In this document: positions 1-11,600 of the stretch, piece by piece | How the letters are laid out: the number at the start of each line of letters is the position of its first letter | Numbering within the stretch: position 1 is the first letter of the stretch | Assembly: GCA_946811185.2 (NCBI GenBank) | Contig: OX328109.1 | Coordinates: forward strand, 14,048,255 to 14,112,254 | Direction: 5' to 3' | DNA from: Hippopus hippopus | Taxonomy: Eukaryota; Mollusca; Bivalvia; Cardiida; Cardiidae | DNA length: 64,000 bases | Made by a program: the position numbers and the translations under genes | The notes under the pieces: model-generated | Seen by the model: only the letters and a program-made list of their open reading frames with translations | Told to the model about the DNA's origin: nothing | The model's database searches: none

Positions 1-167
1 AAACTTTTTGCTTTTGATAAATTTCTTGCATGTCCAAGGACCACTCTACCTTATATTTCAGTTGGTCGTAATATGAAATGGATTTTAAGGGTCCATGAAA
101 ATGTAATGACTTGCAGGGTATAATGCACTGAGATGCATTAAACCCCCTTTTGCCAGAGCATGGCTCA
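1..167 (+). mobile_element. MITE-A, cut by window start
   Basis: Right two thirds of a MITE-A copy, ending in the typical terminus ccagagcatggctcaa. Confidence 0.7.
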
Positions 168-483
168 AGTCATCTTAGAAATATTGAAAAGTTTGAACTT
201 AGCGCTAATCCATTGACATAATACAGAGAAACTAGCAGTAACGATAACAACAAAAAGAAACCCATTAAAAATGTTGAAGCAACACTTTTTGTATTGATTG
301 CAGTGATGATGATGATTACACATTACAGATATGACAACAGTAATAGGAGTTTGGTATTGATAATAGTATTAATGGTCATAAGATATTAAGTCAGCGGTGA
401 TATCATTTGAAGTTTAACCCATAATTTTCCTGTCCTTGTATCGTTAACTAAAGTCTATCGCTAAAAATTCATTTTTCTTGAAA

Positions 484-486
484 CAT

Positions 487-525
<39 letters not shown>

Positions 526-560
526 TTCATTCATTTAATTATTTATTCATTTATTTATTT
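484..560. repeat. (ATTT)n microsatellite
   Basis: About 18 imperfect tttatt/tttattcat units. Confidence 0.95.
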
Positions 561-705
561 GTTAATTTATCACAAAATGTAGTATTTTACAAATATTCAA
601 AATAATCGCAATATTCTGAAATTTTACACCTTTAAAACTATTGGACTTACCTGTATATGAAAAACCCGCTTATTTATTAAAATCAATCCTTTACCAAATA
701 TCCAG

Positions 706-916
706 AGTTTTAACGACCCTAAAAAGGAGGACTTTTGAAAACATTGTTGGAAAAGGAGAAAATGCTGGTAACCAGCATTTTCTCCTTTTCCAACAACGTT
801 TTCTACTCTTTCATAGCCAAATCTCATAATTCTAGCCACATTTAAATTGTCGTCTGCAAATGCTTTCAATTTCAACGACTCCAAATTCAAGTTTGTCGTT
901 TGATAAAGCGTTAAAT
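706..916 (-). mobile_element. MITE-E
   Basis: Central near-perfect palindrome around gaaaatgctggtaaccagc with the flanking stretch tttgcagacgaca in antisense. Open frames on both strands here are by-products of the palindrome. Confidence 0.8.
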
Positions 917-1159
917 GCAGGAAGTCGGTTCCCCCCTCACCTTCAGGCAGGTCCAATGGCAAAAGATTAGTCGGCTGGTGCCAATCGAAATATGTAAGCT
1001 TGCATGACTTGTTAATTTTGGGGGATTTGTTAGTAATAGAATTGAGAAGCTAACCTGCCTTTGGAAATTCTACGGTACTCATATTGGCGCCAAATTTTAG
1101 CTGGACTATTTTCCGGAATATGCTTATTCTTAGTATTAAGAATTGTCTAAATTTCAAAG

Positions 1160-1215
1160 TAACACAACTTCTGATTAGCTAAACCATTTGGTTTAGCCAA
1201 TCAGAAGTTGTGTTA
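1160..1215. repeat. Near-perfect 25-bp-arm palindrome
   Basis: The left arm acacaacttctgattagc is repeated in reverse complement at the right end around the centre aaccatttggtt. It has no resemblance to the other MITE families in the window. Confidence 0.85.
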
Positions 1216-1440
1216 ACTTTCTAAATCGAGAATTAGACGGACCCCGGTATCATATCTATTTACCAGTTCAAAAACCAGAATAAAGCCAATACTTATACAC
1301 AGTGAAAACAATGTATCGCATAAAAAGAGCCAAACCGATGCACTTAACTTTGTTTGCAGTTGACAAACAAATATGGCCACTTTCGTTAATAGCATACTGT
1401 ACAATAAACAAGTCTCATTGACTAATTGTATCTGCTATTT

Positions 1441-1701
1441 GAGCCATTTTCTGTTAAAAGGGGGCTTAATCCATCTGCAAAAAGCATCGACCCAGGTCAG
1501 CCTGCGCAGTCAGCGCAGGCTGACCTGGGCCGAAACGTTTTGCTATTGGTCAATTTTTTGCTTGTCAAAGGAGGAGAGTACCGCATGACTCATTCGGTTG
1601 TTAGAAAAACTGATTTTCATGGATCCAACATACCGTGATGACTTGCTTGGTATTATGCGTCACGGAAATGCTTGAGGCTCCTTTTGCCAGAGCGTGGCTT
1701 A
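1441..1701 (+). mobile_element. MITE-A, full length
   Basis: Both termini are present, together with the GC-rich stem gtcagcctgcgcag / ctgcgcaggctgacc. It ends about 45 bases before the gene 1 start codon, so it occupies the proximal promoter. Confidence 0.85.
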
Positions 1702-1705
1702 TTTT

Positions 1706-1714
1706 TATATAAAA
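1706..1714 (+). promoter_or_regulatory. TATA-like box of gene 1
   Basis: tatataaaa lies 34-42 bases upstream of the ATG at 1748 and about 5 bases after the end of a MITE-A. A TATA-driven start would leave a very short 5' UTR. An upstream untranslated exon cannot be excluded. Confidence 0.35.
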
Positions 1715-1747
1715 TGTTCGATATCGAAATCTAGACTTATTTCAAAT

Positions 1748-2107
1748 ATGGAGACGTGTAGGCTAATGTTTGTTTCTGTTTTGTATTTTTTGCATTCCCC
1801 GTTGAAAGTTTGGTATATAGTACATACAACATACATTGTTCCGGATACTGTTTCTCCAACTCAAGCATACTTCGACACGGAAAATTTAGATACCAAATTT
1901 GGTAAAAGATTTTCATACGCTGATGTATATCGTTTGACCAGTTTTGTGGATATTTCGATAGAACAATGTAAATCGGAGTGTTTTTATAGGCCAAGTTGTG
2001 TTGCCGTCGAGTACCGGATTTTACCGAAGTTTTGCAGTTTACTATGGAACTCTACAGCCGTATTGCCAGCCCCCGCTTACCTTGTTGTCTCTGGTTTCGA
2101 AACATTG
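1748..2107 (+). CDS. Gene 1 exon 1: leader and PAN/apple-like domain
   Basis: Ends at donor ttg|gtaagt in phase 0. The hydrophobic run [11 protein letters not shown] suggests a signal peptide. The PAN-like part has the spaced cysteines [13 protein letters not shown] and FCSLLW typical of PAN_1/apple folds. Domain identity rests on the cysteine pattern only. Confidence 0.75.
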
Positions 2108-4243
2108 GTAAGTAAAACCGCTTCTTGTTTTCTGTCCACTAAAGTCTTTTGTTAGCCATAATCTCGTTAACCCTTCATCACCTGGAATGAATCAAACAGG
2201 AAATTTCCAGCAAACAGGGTAACTCTTTACTAAACAGCAAAATTTTAAACCTGTCCAAACTGAAAGCGTTAATTTGCAGACGACAAATAAAATGCAATAG
2301 AAGGCATTACAGGAAAAGGAGAAAATGCTGGCATATAGCAATTTACAGTACGGTATAATTATGTAAAGACTGATTCCATATGTAACAGTCCTTGATGAGA
2401 AGCTGGCGCCAAGGTCTAAAAAGTATGTTTCTTTTATTGGCGTAATTATCTTCTTTTTTTATTATGTTTTTTTCTTTATCAAGACCAATAGGTCCTGTGG
2501 GTCAGCCATATGTAATCTGGGAGAAGCTTGCGACAGTGTTCACAACAACTGTTCTGTAAAAGGTAATGGAATTTATTGAGCCAACTTCACAGATTACCGA
2601 ACAATCTAATTTAACCCAATACCACACAATCCAGACTTTTAACGAGAGTGATGAAGATGTCTTTCGAAAACATTGAGAGAAAAGTAGAAAATGCTGGTAA
2701 CCAGCAATTGTTATGAGAATTATGAAAAGAATGCTTAATTCAGTTCTGTAAACGACCATTGCTAGAGGCATGTATTGCAGTTTATTCGATGAGCATTTGT
2801 AATCTATTGTTTTACTGTTATACATGTACTTTGTGATGAATATGCAAAATAACTTAAATAGTGGTGTCCGTGCAAAATAGCTTAAATAGTGGTGTCCGTT
2901 GTTGTGAGGCAGAGCATCGGCCTCCTAACCATAAGCTCCCGAGTTCGATTCCCGGGAGCGGGCATTGTTCATTGGCCAACAAAATCGGCGCGAGTACTGG
3001 TGCAATTCCCAGGAGGCATAGTTGAGAAAGATTAGTATAAGTTGTAAGAACTTGTTTATCAATGGATGTAAAATAAATATGTTTAAACCAAAATAACTTA
3101 CACATGTACGGCTATTACTCGGTGTTTTTGTTTCATTTGAGTGTTGCATACGTTTTTTTTTTAAGGTCTCCAGTACACATTGCCCTGTATGTCAGGTTCA
3201 ATTTTCATAGTGTTTGAGACACTGCATACATGTACCAAACTTGTGTACACTCTTTATTCTTCACTTTCATTTGAAAAGCTTAACGTTTTTGACGTTAATA
3301 TGGCAAATACGAATATCAGAAGGTATGGTGGCATATTTCTGCCACGAGATACGAGGTAGCTATCATGATAATTTTGGTAAATTATCGCGATAAATTAAAA
3401 GTTTCCTGGAAATCTTATCAAGATCGTGAAAAGTTTCATGATAAAAATATCACGATAAACTTAATATTTTATCGCAAAATTTCTCCACCGTGCTGGGAGC
3501 TGACATGCGAGATAAAATTATTGTGATAGTTTTATCCGTTTCTCGATATCTATAAATAGAAAATTCATCATTTGGATGAATTCGGTAGTTTTGACTTAAA
3601 GGGCAACTACAGCCAAAATCTCTTTTTTGGATATATGAATCCTTAAATGAAAACCATCTTAAAATAGAAAAACCGCATTTCAATGTCTATCGTAAAAAGA
3701 GAGTTTTAAGCGAAGATGTGGTTTGCACACCTGTGCGAGTTTGTGAAATGTTCGATAAACCGGATGTGATGCCACTCTTATTTCGGCTTCTGTGTACTTT
3801 TTTTTTTCTCAGCCTTATCCTCCCTCATGTCAGGAGGCGACTTTTTTCGTCACAAAAATCCCTATCGTATGCCGGGTGCCGAGTTTAAGCCCTATTTCGA
3901 GCCAGGAGATGACTATTTATTTGTCAGTCTGCTGTCTGTCTGTCTGTCTGAACTAAATGACATGGCTTAATATCAGATCTACCATTAATCCTCAAAAGGT
4001 TAAATAAACCTTCATGCCGATTGCAAAATTTTGAATAGTGCTAGTTTTTGAAGAAACAAAAATAGATGTTTCCGCATTGGACACTGTACATAAGATCAGA
4101 TTGCATGTTCTGTGCAGTCTGATCTTAATATACACTGTTCGCAAAAGGTCATTGAGTCGCGCTCAGCAGCCTTGGGGCCCCACAGAAATTTAAATGAGGC
4201 AAGCAATAAATGGTAAATTCACTGTTGATTATCCATCTCTTTC

Positions 4244-4283
<40 letters not shown>

Positions 4284-7200
4284 TTAGAAAAGAAATTCGA
4301 CAAGCAGATTATGCGTTTTGTTTTTTTTTTAATTTAAGATCGTATGAATGAGGAAAATACAAAAGTTATGACGTTCGACTTACCCATTTAACCTGAGTAA
4401 AATTCCAAATTCCATTTACATTATTTACGAAAAAGGGTTCAATATGGTCGTGAAAACAAAAGAGTAACTTTGTACATGACATATTTATGACAAGTGCTTG
4501 TTAACCTCAGGCTGCAAGCGCCCCGCCCGGGTGGCTCAGTGGTGAGCGTGTCGGACTCATGACCTGGTGGTTGTGAGTTCGATACCCGGTTGAGGCGAAC
4601 TTTCTTTCCGGCGTATTTTTGCCTCTCACCTCTGCTGAAGCATGTGAGAAAAGTAGTCGATGGCTTTGGAAAGAAAGTTGTGTTAGTACTGGTGTGAGAA
4701 AGCCAGGAAACACATGTGCGTCACCGACCGCCATGATATGACCTTAGCTGTTAAAGTGGCGTTAAACCCGAATATAACCAACCAACCAACCAATCAAGCT
4801 GCAAGCCGGGTAAAAAAAAAATATGTCAGACCACAACGGTGCGATATCATCACAAAAGAGGCACCGAATTAACCCTTTGTCCTTGTACATGGATGGAACA
4901 CACAATTCTTTTCTCAAAATAAAAGGTTGGCGCACTAAAATTTTGTGTAAAGTTTGTACGCAGTTATAAATTTTTAATTTACGCTGCATTTTCATGGTCA
5001 GCATCTCTTATCTCGTATATGATTACAGGGAGAAACACGGGAGAAGACAGTTAAACAGTTTTTGTCCACGTTGGTATTTCCTTTTAAATTGTACGCTTTA
5101 CATGTCTCAGTATTTAGGAAATGGACTGACCCTGTATTTTGCAGACGATCAAAAATGTTTACTGCATGATATGGAGGACAGGAAGGCAGGAGGCAATTCA
5201 GACAATCTTTTAACGTTGTTGTTGATGAAAGAAACAAATTTGAGATTATGAAAAAAAAAAGCACGTAGGAAAATAAATGAAGATCGAGTGAAAATAATTT
5301 TTTTTTTAACTTAAACAGCAAATTCAGGATGTGTGCTGGATTTAATGTTGTTCGTGAATGTTAAAGAGAGGATAAGATTTCTAAGGCAGATCAAGGCTTT
5401 TAATTCTATCCAAGCTGAAGGAGACATGTAAAATGCTGACACTGATGGTGTAGATTCAGATCAGACTGCGCAGGATTTGTAGACCGTTAAATGGTCGACG
5501 GTGAAATAACATCAAGAAATAAATTTCAAAATATTTATGTTCGTTACCAGAAGAATAACTATTCACTTTTTTATAAGTACTTTCTCCACTAAGCTAATTC
5601 ATTCAAAATTTCTTTCCTATGATTGTAGATGTAAGAGCGATATACCCCCGTCACGCCAAACTCGTTCTCACTCTGTTCCAAATTTTTTTGTTGATCGGGC
5701 TGAAACTGTCTTTAGACGAAGTGGGCGTATTAGTATCCTTTTACGAAGGGTGCTCCAGAACTTTGAGCCTGCTCAAAATTTTTTGCCATCCATCCCGTCC
5801 TGTGATTAGACGGAGTAACAACGTACTTAAAGCGAGATGGACGTACTACGAACGGAACTGCTGTACTTCGATCCTATTAGAGACGCAGTGCGGTCGGGCA
5901 ATAACCTGCAGTGCGTTTGCATTTTACCGACCGAAATTACATGTCCTATCCCGGCCAGTTTTTCGATTTTGTTGACCGGGTTAAGACTTTCTGGGAATAG
6001 GTTTGGTGAGATAGGGGCTTCAGCCATTATCAGGCCAAAATTATACGTTCATCCCCGACCGTAACCCGTTTTCCGATTATGTCAGGACGGGTTAAGACGT
6101 TGTAAGACCTAGTTTGGTGTGACAGGTCTGTAGAGATTGAAACTCTGCAGTACACAAGTGATTGAAACGTGAAATAGCGATTTATATCTTTATAAATATC
6201 ATGCAGTTTTCTCAATTTTCTGTGTTAGTTCATATATAGCGACTATAATTATCTTCTCACACTTGTGAGATCACGGCAAACTACCGGAAGTCACGGTTTT
6301 TTCAATTAGCGACTTTCACACAGGTGAAAATCCGAAAGTTTAAACCTCTATATCTCGTGGAGTAAACATCACAGAACGCTAACAAGATTTTTGTTAACAT
6401 ACTCTAGTGTCGTTTTATCCGATTTTGAAATGAAAATTTTGGTATGGAGTTACCCTTTAATAAGATTGCAGTCAGTAAAATTTCGAATCATTAATTAACA
6501 ATTGTAGCTTAATTGGTAAATTTTGACAATGCCCGAATGACAGAGGTCTGTAAAATCACAAAGACGACTCGAAATGCCTCCTACGAACAACTTTGAAACC
6601 GTACAGGGAAATGGAGAATTCATAAGGTTGTATACGAAAGTATTCCGAAACCGTATCTAATTATAGATATCATGAATGTCAGTTGTGGGCACGAAAGCAA
6701 AAAAAATCATGATAAGAGTTAGCATTATTGCGATATTTTTATCGTGAATTTTTTTGTTTTATCACGATAATTCTCTTAAATTATCATGATAGCTATCTCG
6801 TATCTCGCGGCAGAAATATGCCACAATAAGAAGGCATTAATTTTTTATCAAATGCAGACATGTGGTGGACAGTTGGAATGTTGGAACAAGGGGCTCTTCA
6901 TCGTGAGGTTGGTGAGGCACTTGGTGTGCACTATACTGTTATCACCAGAGCCTGGGCGAGGTACCAGCAGTATGGTACTGCGTTCTGATTTTCAAAATGC
7001 TTCTGGGGACAGAGTTTCGACTCAAACCGTACACACACGGTTGCAAGAAAGTGGCCTTCGATCAAGAAGACCATGTATTCGTATCCCTCTATCTCCAAAC
7101 CACGATCAGCATTGGTTTGTGTGGGTGATGGACCATGTTGTTTGGAGGAGAATGGGCTGGCGACCTGTCCTCTTACAGATGAGTCCCGATACTGGGACTA

Positions 7201-8595
7201 CACGGACATGCGTGTTCGAGTGTGGAGATGGCCAGGGGAGACGTTTCATGCAGCAAACATTGTTGAGCATGATGGTATGGGGCGGGATAAGCTGGGATGG
7301 ACGAACTGACCTGGTTGTGGTCGATCGAGGCACACTGACTGCCCAGCGATATCGAGATGAAATTCTCGATACACAAGTAAGGTCATATGCTGGTGCTGTT
7401 GGCGATGGGTTCATTTTAATCGACGATAACGCTCGTCCTCACGGACCATGGTGTCCAAGAATACTTGCAAAGGGAGAGTATCCAGCGTATGGATTGGTCA
7501 TCCCGTTCCCCCGACTTAAATCCAATTGAACACATGTAGAATGAGTTACAGATCATTTCTGCCTGTCAGGTCCAACCACAAAGCATTCAGCAACTTGGTA
7601 CATTCCTTGTCGAGGAATGAAATTCCATTCCACAAATTGTTATCCGAAACCTAACTGAGGGCATGTAAAGACGATGCCAAACTGTCAATGATTGCAACGG
7701 GTTACATAATCGTTGTTAGGCCATACCAAATTAATCGCTAGCTTTTTTTCGCAAATTCCGTTTTTTATTCATTTTGAAAAAAAAGAAAAAGCGTTTAGTG
7801 ACCATTATTTAAAAATAATAATAATAATAAAAAAAAAGATGCATAACAAGTGTAAAATCAAAGAAATTATACTAAAAAAAAAAAATAACTACAACCTAAG
7901 ATATGTACAACAATATTCTTGATGCCCAGCAAACTTTGAGTAGTATACAATTCACTGATACACGTTCTGTACAATCTGAGCTTGATGTACGGCGTCTACA
8001 AACCCCCCCCCCCCTATTTTCGCCTTTTGCGATGTTACAGTTATAGCCTAATAGCTTCATTAACCTTTTTTTAGAGTGTGGCTACCCGTTAGTTGGAACA
8101 AATGTGACCGGGAATCAGTTTAAAGTCGGGTCAAAAGTTGTTTACAGTTATTCCAACAACTTGCAGCACACAATTATCTGCGATAGCAGTGGAGACTGGC
8201 TGGACATTGTGTATATCGGTAGAGGATTGGTCTGAACATCTCTGTCTGTGTGTCTGTCTTCTCGACTATCTTTCTGTCAGGCTTTTTCTTTCTTTTTCTG
8301 TCTGTCTGTCCGTCTTTCTGTCTGTCCACCCGTTTGTATACTTTCTATTTCTGTTTACTTGCCTTTCTTTCTTTCTTTCTTTCTTCATTCCTTCATGTCT
8401 TTCTTTCTTTCTTTCTTTCTTTCTCCTTTCCCTCCTTCCTGTCTTTCTGTCAGCCTATCTTTCTTTCTTTCTTTCATCCTGCCTTCCTCCTTTCCTTCCT
8501 TCATTCCTGTCTGTCTGTCAGCCTATCTTTCTTTCTTTCTTTCCGTCTTTCTTTATCTTAGTAATTTTAAGTTTCAATCATTAATTAATAGCAAG

Positions 8596-8633
<38 letters not shown>

Positions 8634-11600
8634 ATTGAAACTGACGATACACGTTTTTTCGTTGCGAAGAATAGCAAAGATCCGCAGATGTTATTTCCTG
8701 TGAATGATTTTTCAAATATGAGGTACCGGTATTCCGACGTATTTTCGCCTCTCACCTCTGCTGAAGCATGTGAGAAAAGTAGTCGGTGGCTTTGGAAAGA
8801 AAGTTGTGTTAGTACTGGTGTGAGAAAGCCAGGAAACACATGTGCGTCACCGACCGCCATGGTATGACCTTAGCTGTTAAAGTGGCGTTAAAACATAAAA
8901 AATGCTCTATATTATTGATACATAAACATTTATGCCATGCTCTGTGAAAAGGGGGCTTGATGCATACGTAAAAAGTATCGACAAGGTCAGCCTGGGCAGT
9001 CTGTGCAGAATGACCTGGGTGGAAACTTTTTGCAATTAGTCAATTTTCTGCATGTTCCAGGACCATTCTACCCCAGGATTCAGTTGGTTTTTATACAGAA
9101 CAGATTTTATAGTTCCATGATTATGTAATGACTTGCTTCGGACAGTGCATTACGGAAATGCATTAAGCCCCTTCTGGCCACAGCATGGCTCATTTAAAGG
9201 CCCAGTAAAGGCCAAAATATCAAAGCAGGTGTCATGATACATTTAAATTAAAATCATAACATTTAAAAGTATCGAAAATATTGTGGAGATAACAGTCTGT
9301 TATCGTGTTGTCGGGTCACATGTTAGTCGCTGGCAGAAAAAAAAAAAGAATTTTACAATCAGGCAAAAAGTAAACAAAAGACACAGCTACCTGGCAGGTT
9401 TTAACCTAGTTTTGAAATCAATTTCTCTGTCAACGACTAATCCTTGGACCGACCATACAATGACAGATTGTCATCTTCACAATAGTTTCCATACTTTTAA
9501 ATGGTATGATATGAATTCAAATGCATTTAAACACCCGCTTTGTTTACATTTGGCCTTTATTGTTACTTTAATTTTGAATTGACATTTTGGCAGGTGCCTC
9601 GTGTAAGGATATTAAAGAAATAGATCCTGATACTACTTCCGGTTACTATAGAACCGAGTTGAATATGACGATTATTTGTGAGTTTGACACAAGTGGTGAA
9701 GCCTGGCTGGTAAGTAACTCAGTGAAAAATATTGTCCTGAAGCCGTGTACAATGAAACTTTTTTTTCAAGGAGAAAAAAAAGAAAGAACGACCAATCAAA
9801 AAAGAAGCATGAAAGGATATTTGAGCCATGCTCTGGTAATGGGGGCTAAATGCATCTCCGAGATCCATTATACCAAGCAAGTGATCACATGATAAGGGAT
9901 CCATGAAACACATCTAGTCTAATGAATGACTGAATCTGGATGAAAAGTGGTCCTTTCAAATGCAGAAAATTGACCAATAGCAAAAAGTGTCAACCCATGG
10001 CAGCCTGCGCGGATTGCGCAGGCTGACATGAGTCGATACTTTTTTGCAGATGCATTAAGCCCCTTTTTCATAGAGCATGGCTCATGAGTCATGCTCTGGC
10101 AAAAGAGGACTTAACACATCTCCGTGATGAATCATACCAAGCAAGTCATCACGTAAATATAGATCTATAAAACCCATTTTGTCTAACTACCGACTGAATT
10201 CCGAAGTAGAATGGTCCTTTGCCAGACAGAAAATTGACCGACAGCAGAATGTTTCGACCCATGTCAGCCTGCCCGGACTGCGCAGGCTGACATGGGTCGA
10301 TTACATTTTGCAGATGTATTAAGCCTTCTTTTTACCGAGCATGGCTCATATTTTTTTTTTTTTTTTAAGAGATGGAAAATATTTCGGGAAAAGGGGCAAA
10401 TGCTTACCATCAGCCATTGTTCCTTTACAAATTATGTTTTCAAAGCCGCCTTCTGCATGAAAATTGGGAGGGGAAGGGCTTTTTTTATTGCTTTTCTGAG
10501 GAAAATATTCAAAGAAGACTTGGTGAGGTCCTTCGAGGGTTTCACCAGTATGGTGCTTTGCCCATCGACAAGACCACGTGATCAGGGCCTCTAGCTTGGT
10601 TCAAACTAGGACTCACTGATAGAAAATCCAGCCTCATAATACCTGAACCAGAGGAAGAGGCCATATATTATTGGTATATACAGACAAATCGAAAAGTTCC
10701 CCGGTTCCTCCCTTACTCATTGTCTGTTACCTATGGCACTTTGATTATCATTCACGTCCACCCCGGTAGACATGTTGCCAAAATCTCGCTCTCATTCATA
10801 AGTAACCTTTAAACATTGATTAGTTATTCTTAATCTAACATGGATGATATTTAACTCTTAGGCTGCTAAGCGCGACTCACTGACCTTTTGCGGACAGTGT
10901 AGATCAAGATCAGACTGCACAGAACGTGCAGTCTGATCTTGGATCTACACTGTCCGATAAGGAGTTATTATTTCCCATAGCATATCTTTAAATTAGCAAT
11001 ATTTAGGTTTTTACTACCGAATTGAAAATTTAATTTTAGTTATTTAACAGGATACGGGTTGAGGTCGTCTTCCGCAAACCATGATCCAGGAGATAAATCT
11101 TCAACAGATGACAAAATTTTAGAATCGTTTGTATTCAAAACAATAGCAGACGACAGATCAGATCTGCCTCAAATGATGATTTTTATCTTAGAAATGGTGG
11201 AAAACATTGTGGTAAACGGAGAAAATGCTGGTTACCAGCATTTTCTCCTTTTCCCACAGTGTTTTCCGAAGCCCTTCACGCCAGACTCATTAAAGCGCAT
11301 TTTTATTTGGACCTTGCAATGCTGTACATAATCAATTTTATGACGTAGGTATTTCAGCGGAGGTTTGACGGCTCTGTAAATTTCTATCGAGGCTGGGACA
11401 AATATAAAACTGGCTTTGGGGATGTGAATGGCGAGTTCTGGCTTGGTAAGAAGAATCTGTAGATCTCTATATCCGTTCGTCCGCCTGTCTGTCCGTCAGT
11501 CTGTCTCTCTTTGTATGTCACTCTGTATCTCTGTCTTACAGATCAACGGCAAGCATACACCAAGGGCGAACTGCTTTCATAAATTTCCAGTCTTTTGAAG

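Larger units (their letters stand above)
3326..6824. mobile_element. 3.5-kb element with terminal inverted repeats
   Basis: The left end gtggcatatttctgccacga and following ~60 bp recur in reverse complement at 6762-6824 (tatcatgatagctatctcgt ... gcagaaatatgccac). The outermost bases are themselves a small palindrome. The interior shows no convincing coding frame and includes a SINE-2, a MITE-D fragment and a GA microsatellite. It is probably a non-autonomous DNA transposon; superfamily unknown. Confidence 0.6.

Noticed and set aside
706..962. Many ORFs share a [27 protein letters not shown] peptide (also near 11059, 11998, 20563, 27348, 27730, 42563, 58000)
   Set aside because: They are translations of the MITE-E palindrome, occur in both orientations, and have no introns or domain context.
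8138..8703. Long Ser/Phe/Leu-rich ORFs in three frames
   Set aside because: Produced by the TTTC/TGTC array and (AG)n run; only 8077-8218 is a real exon.
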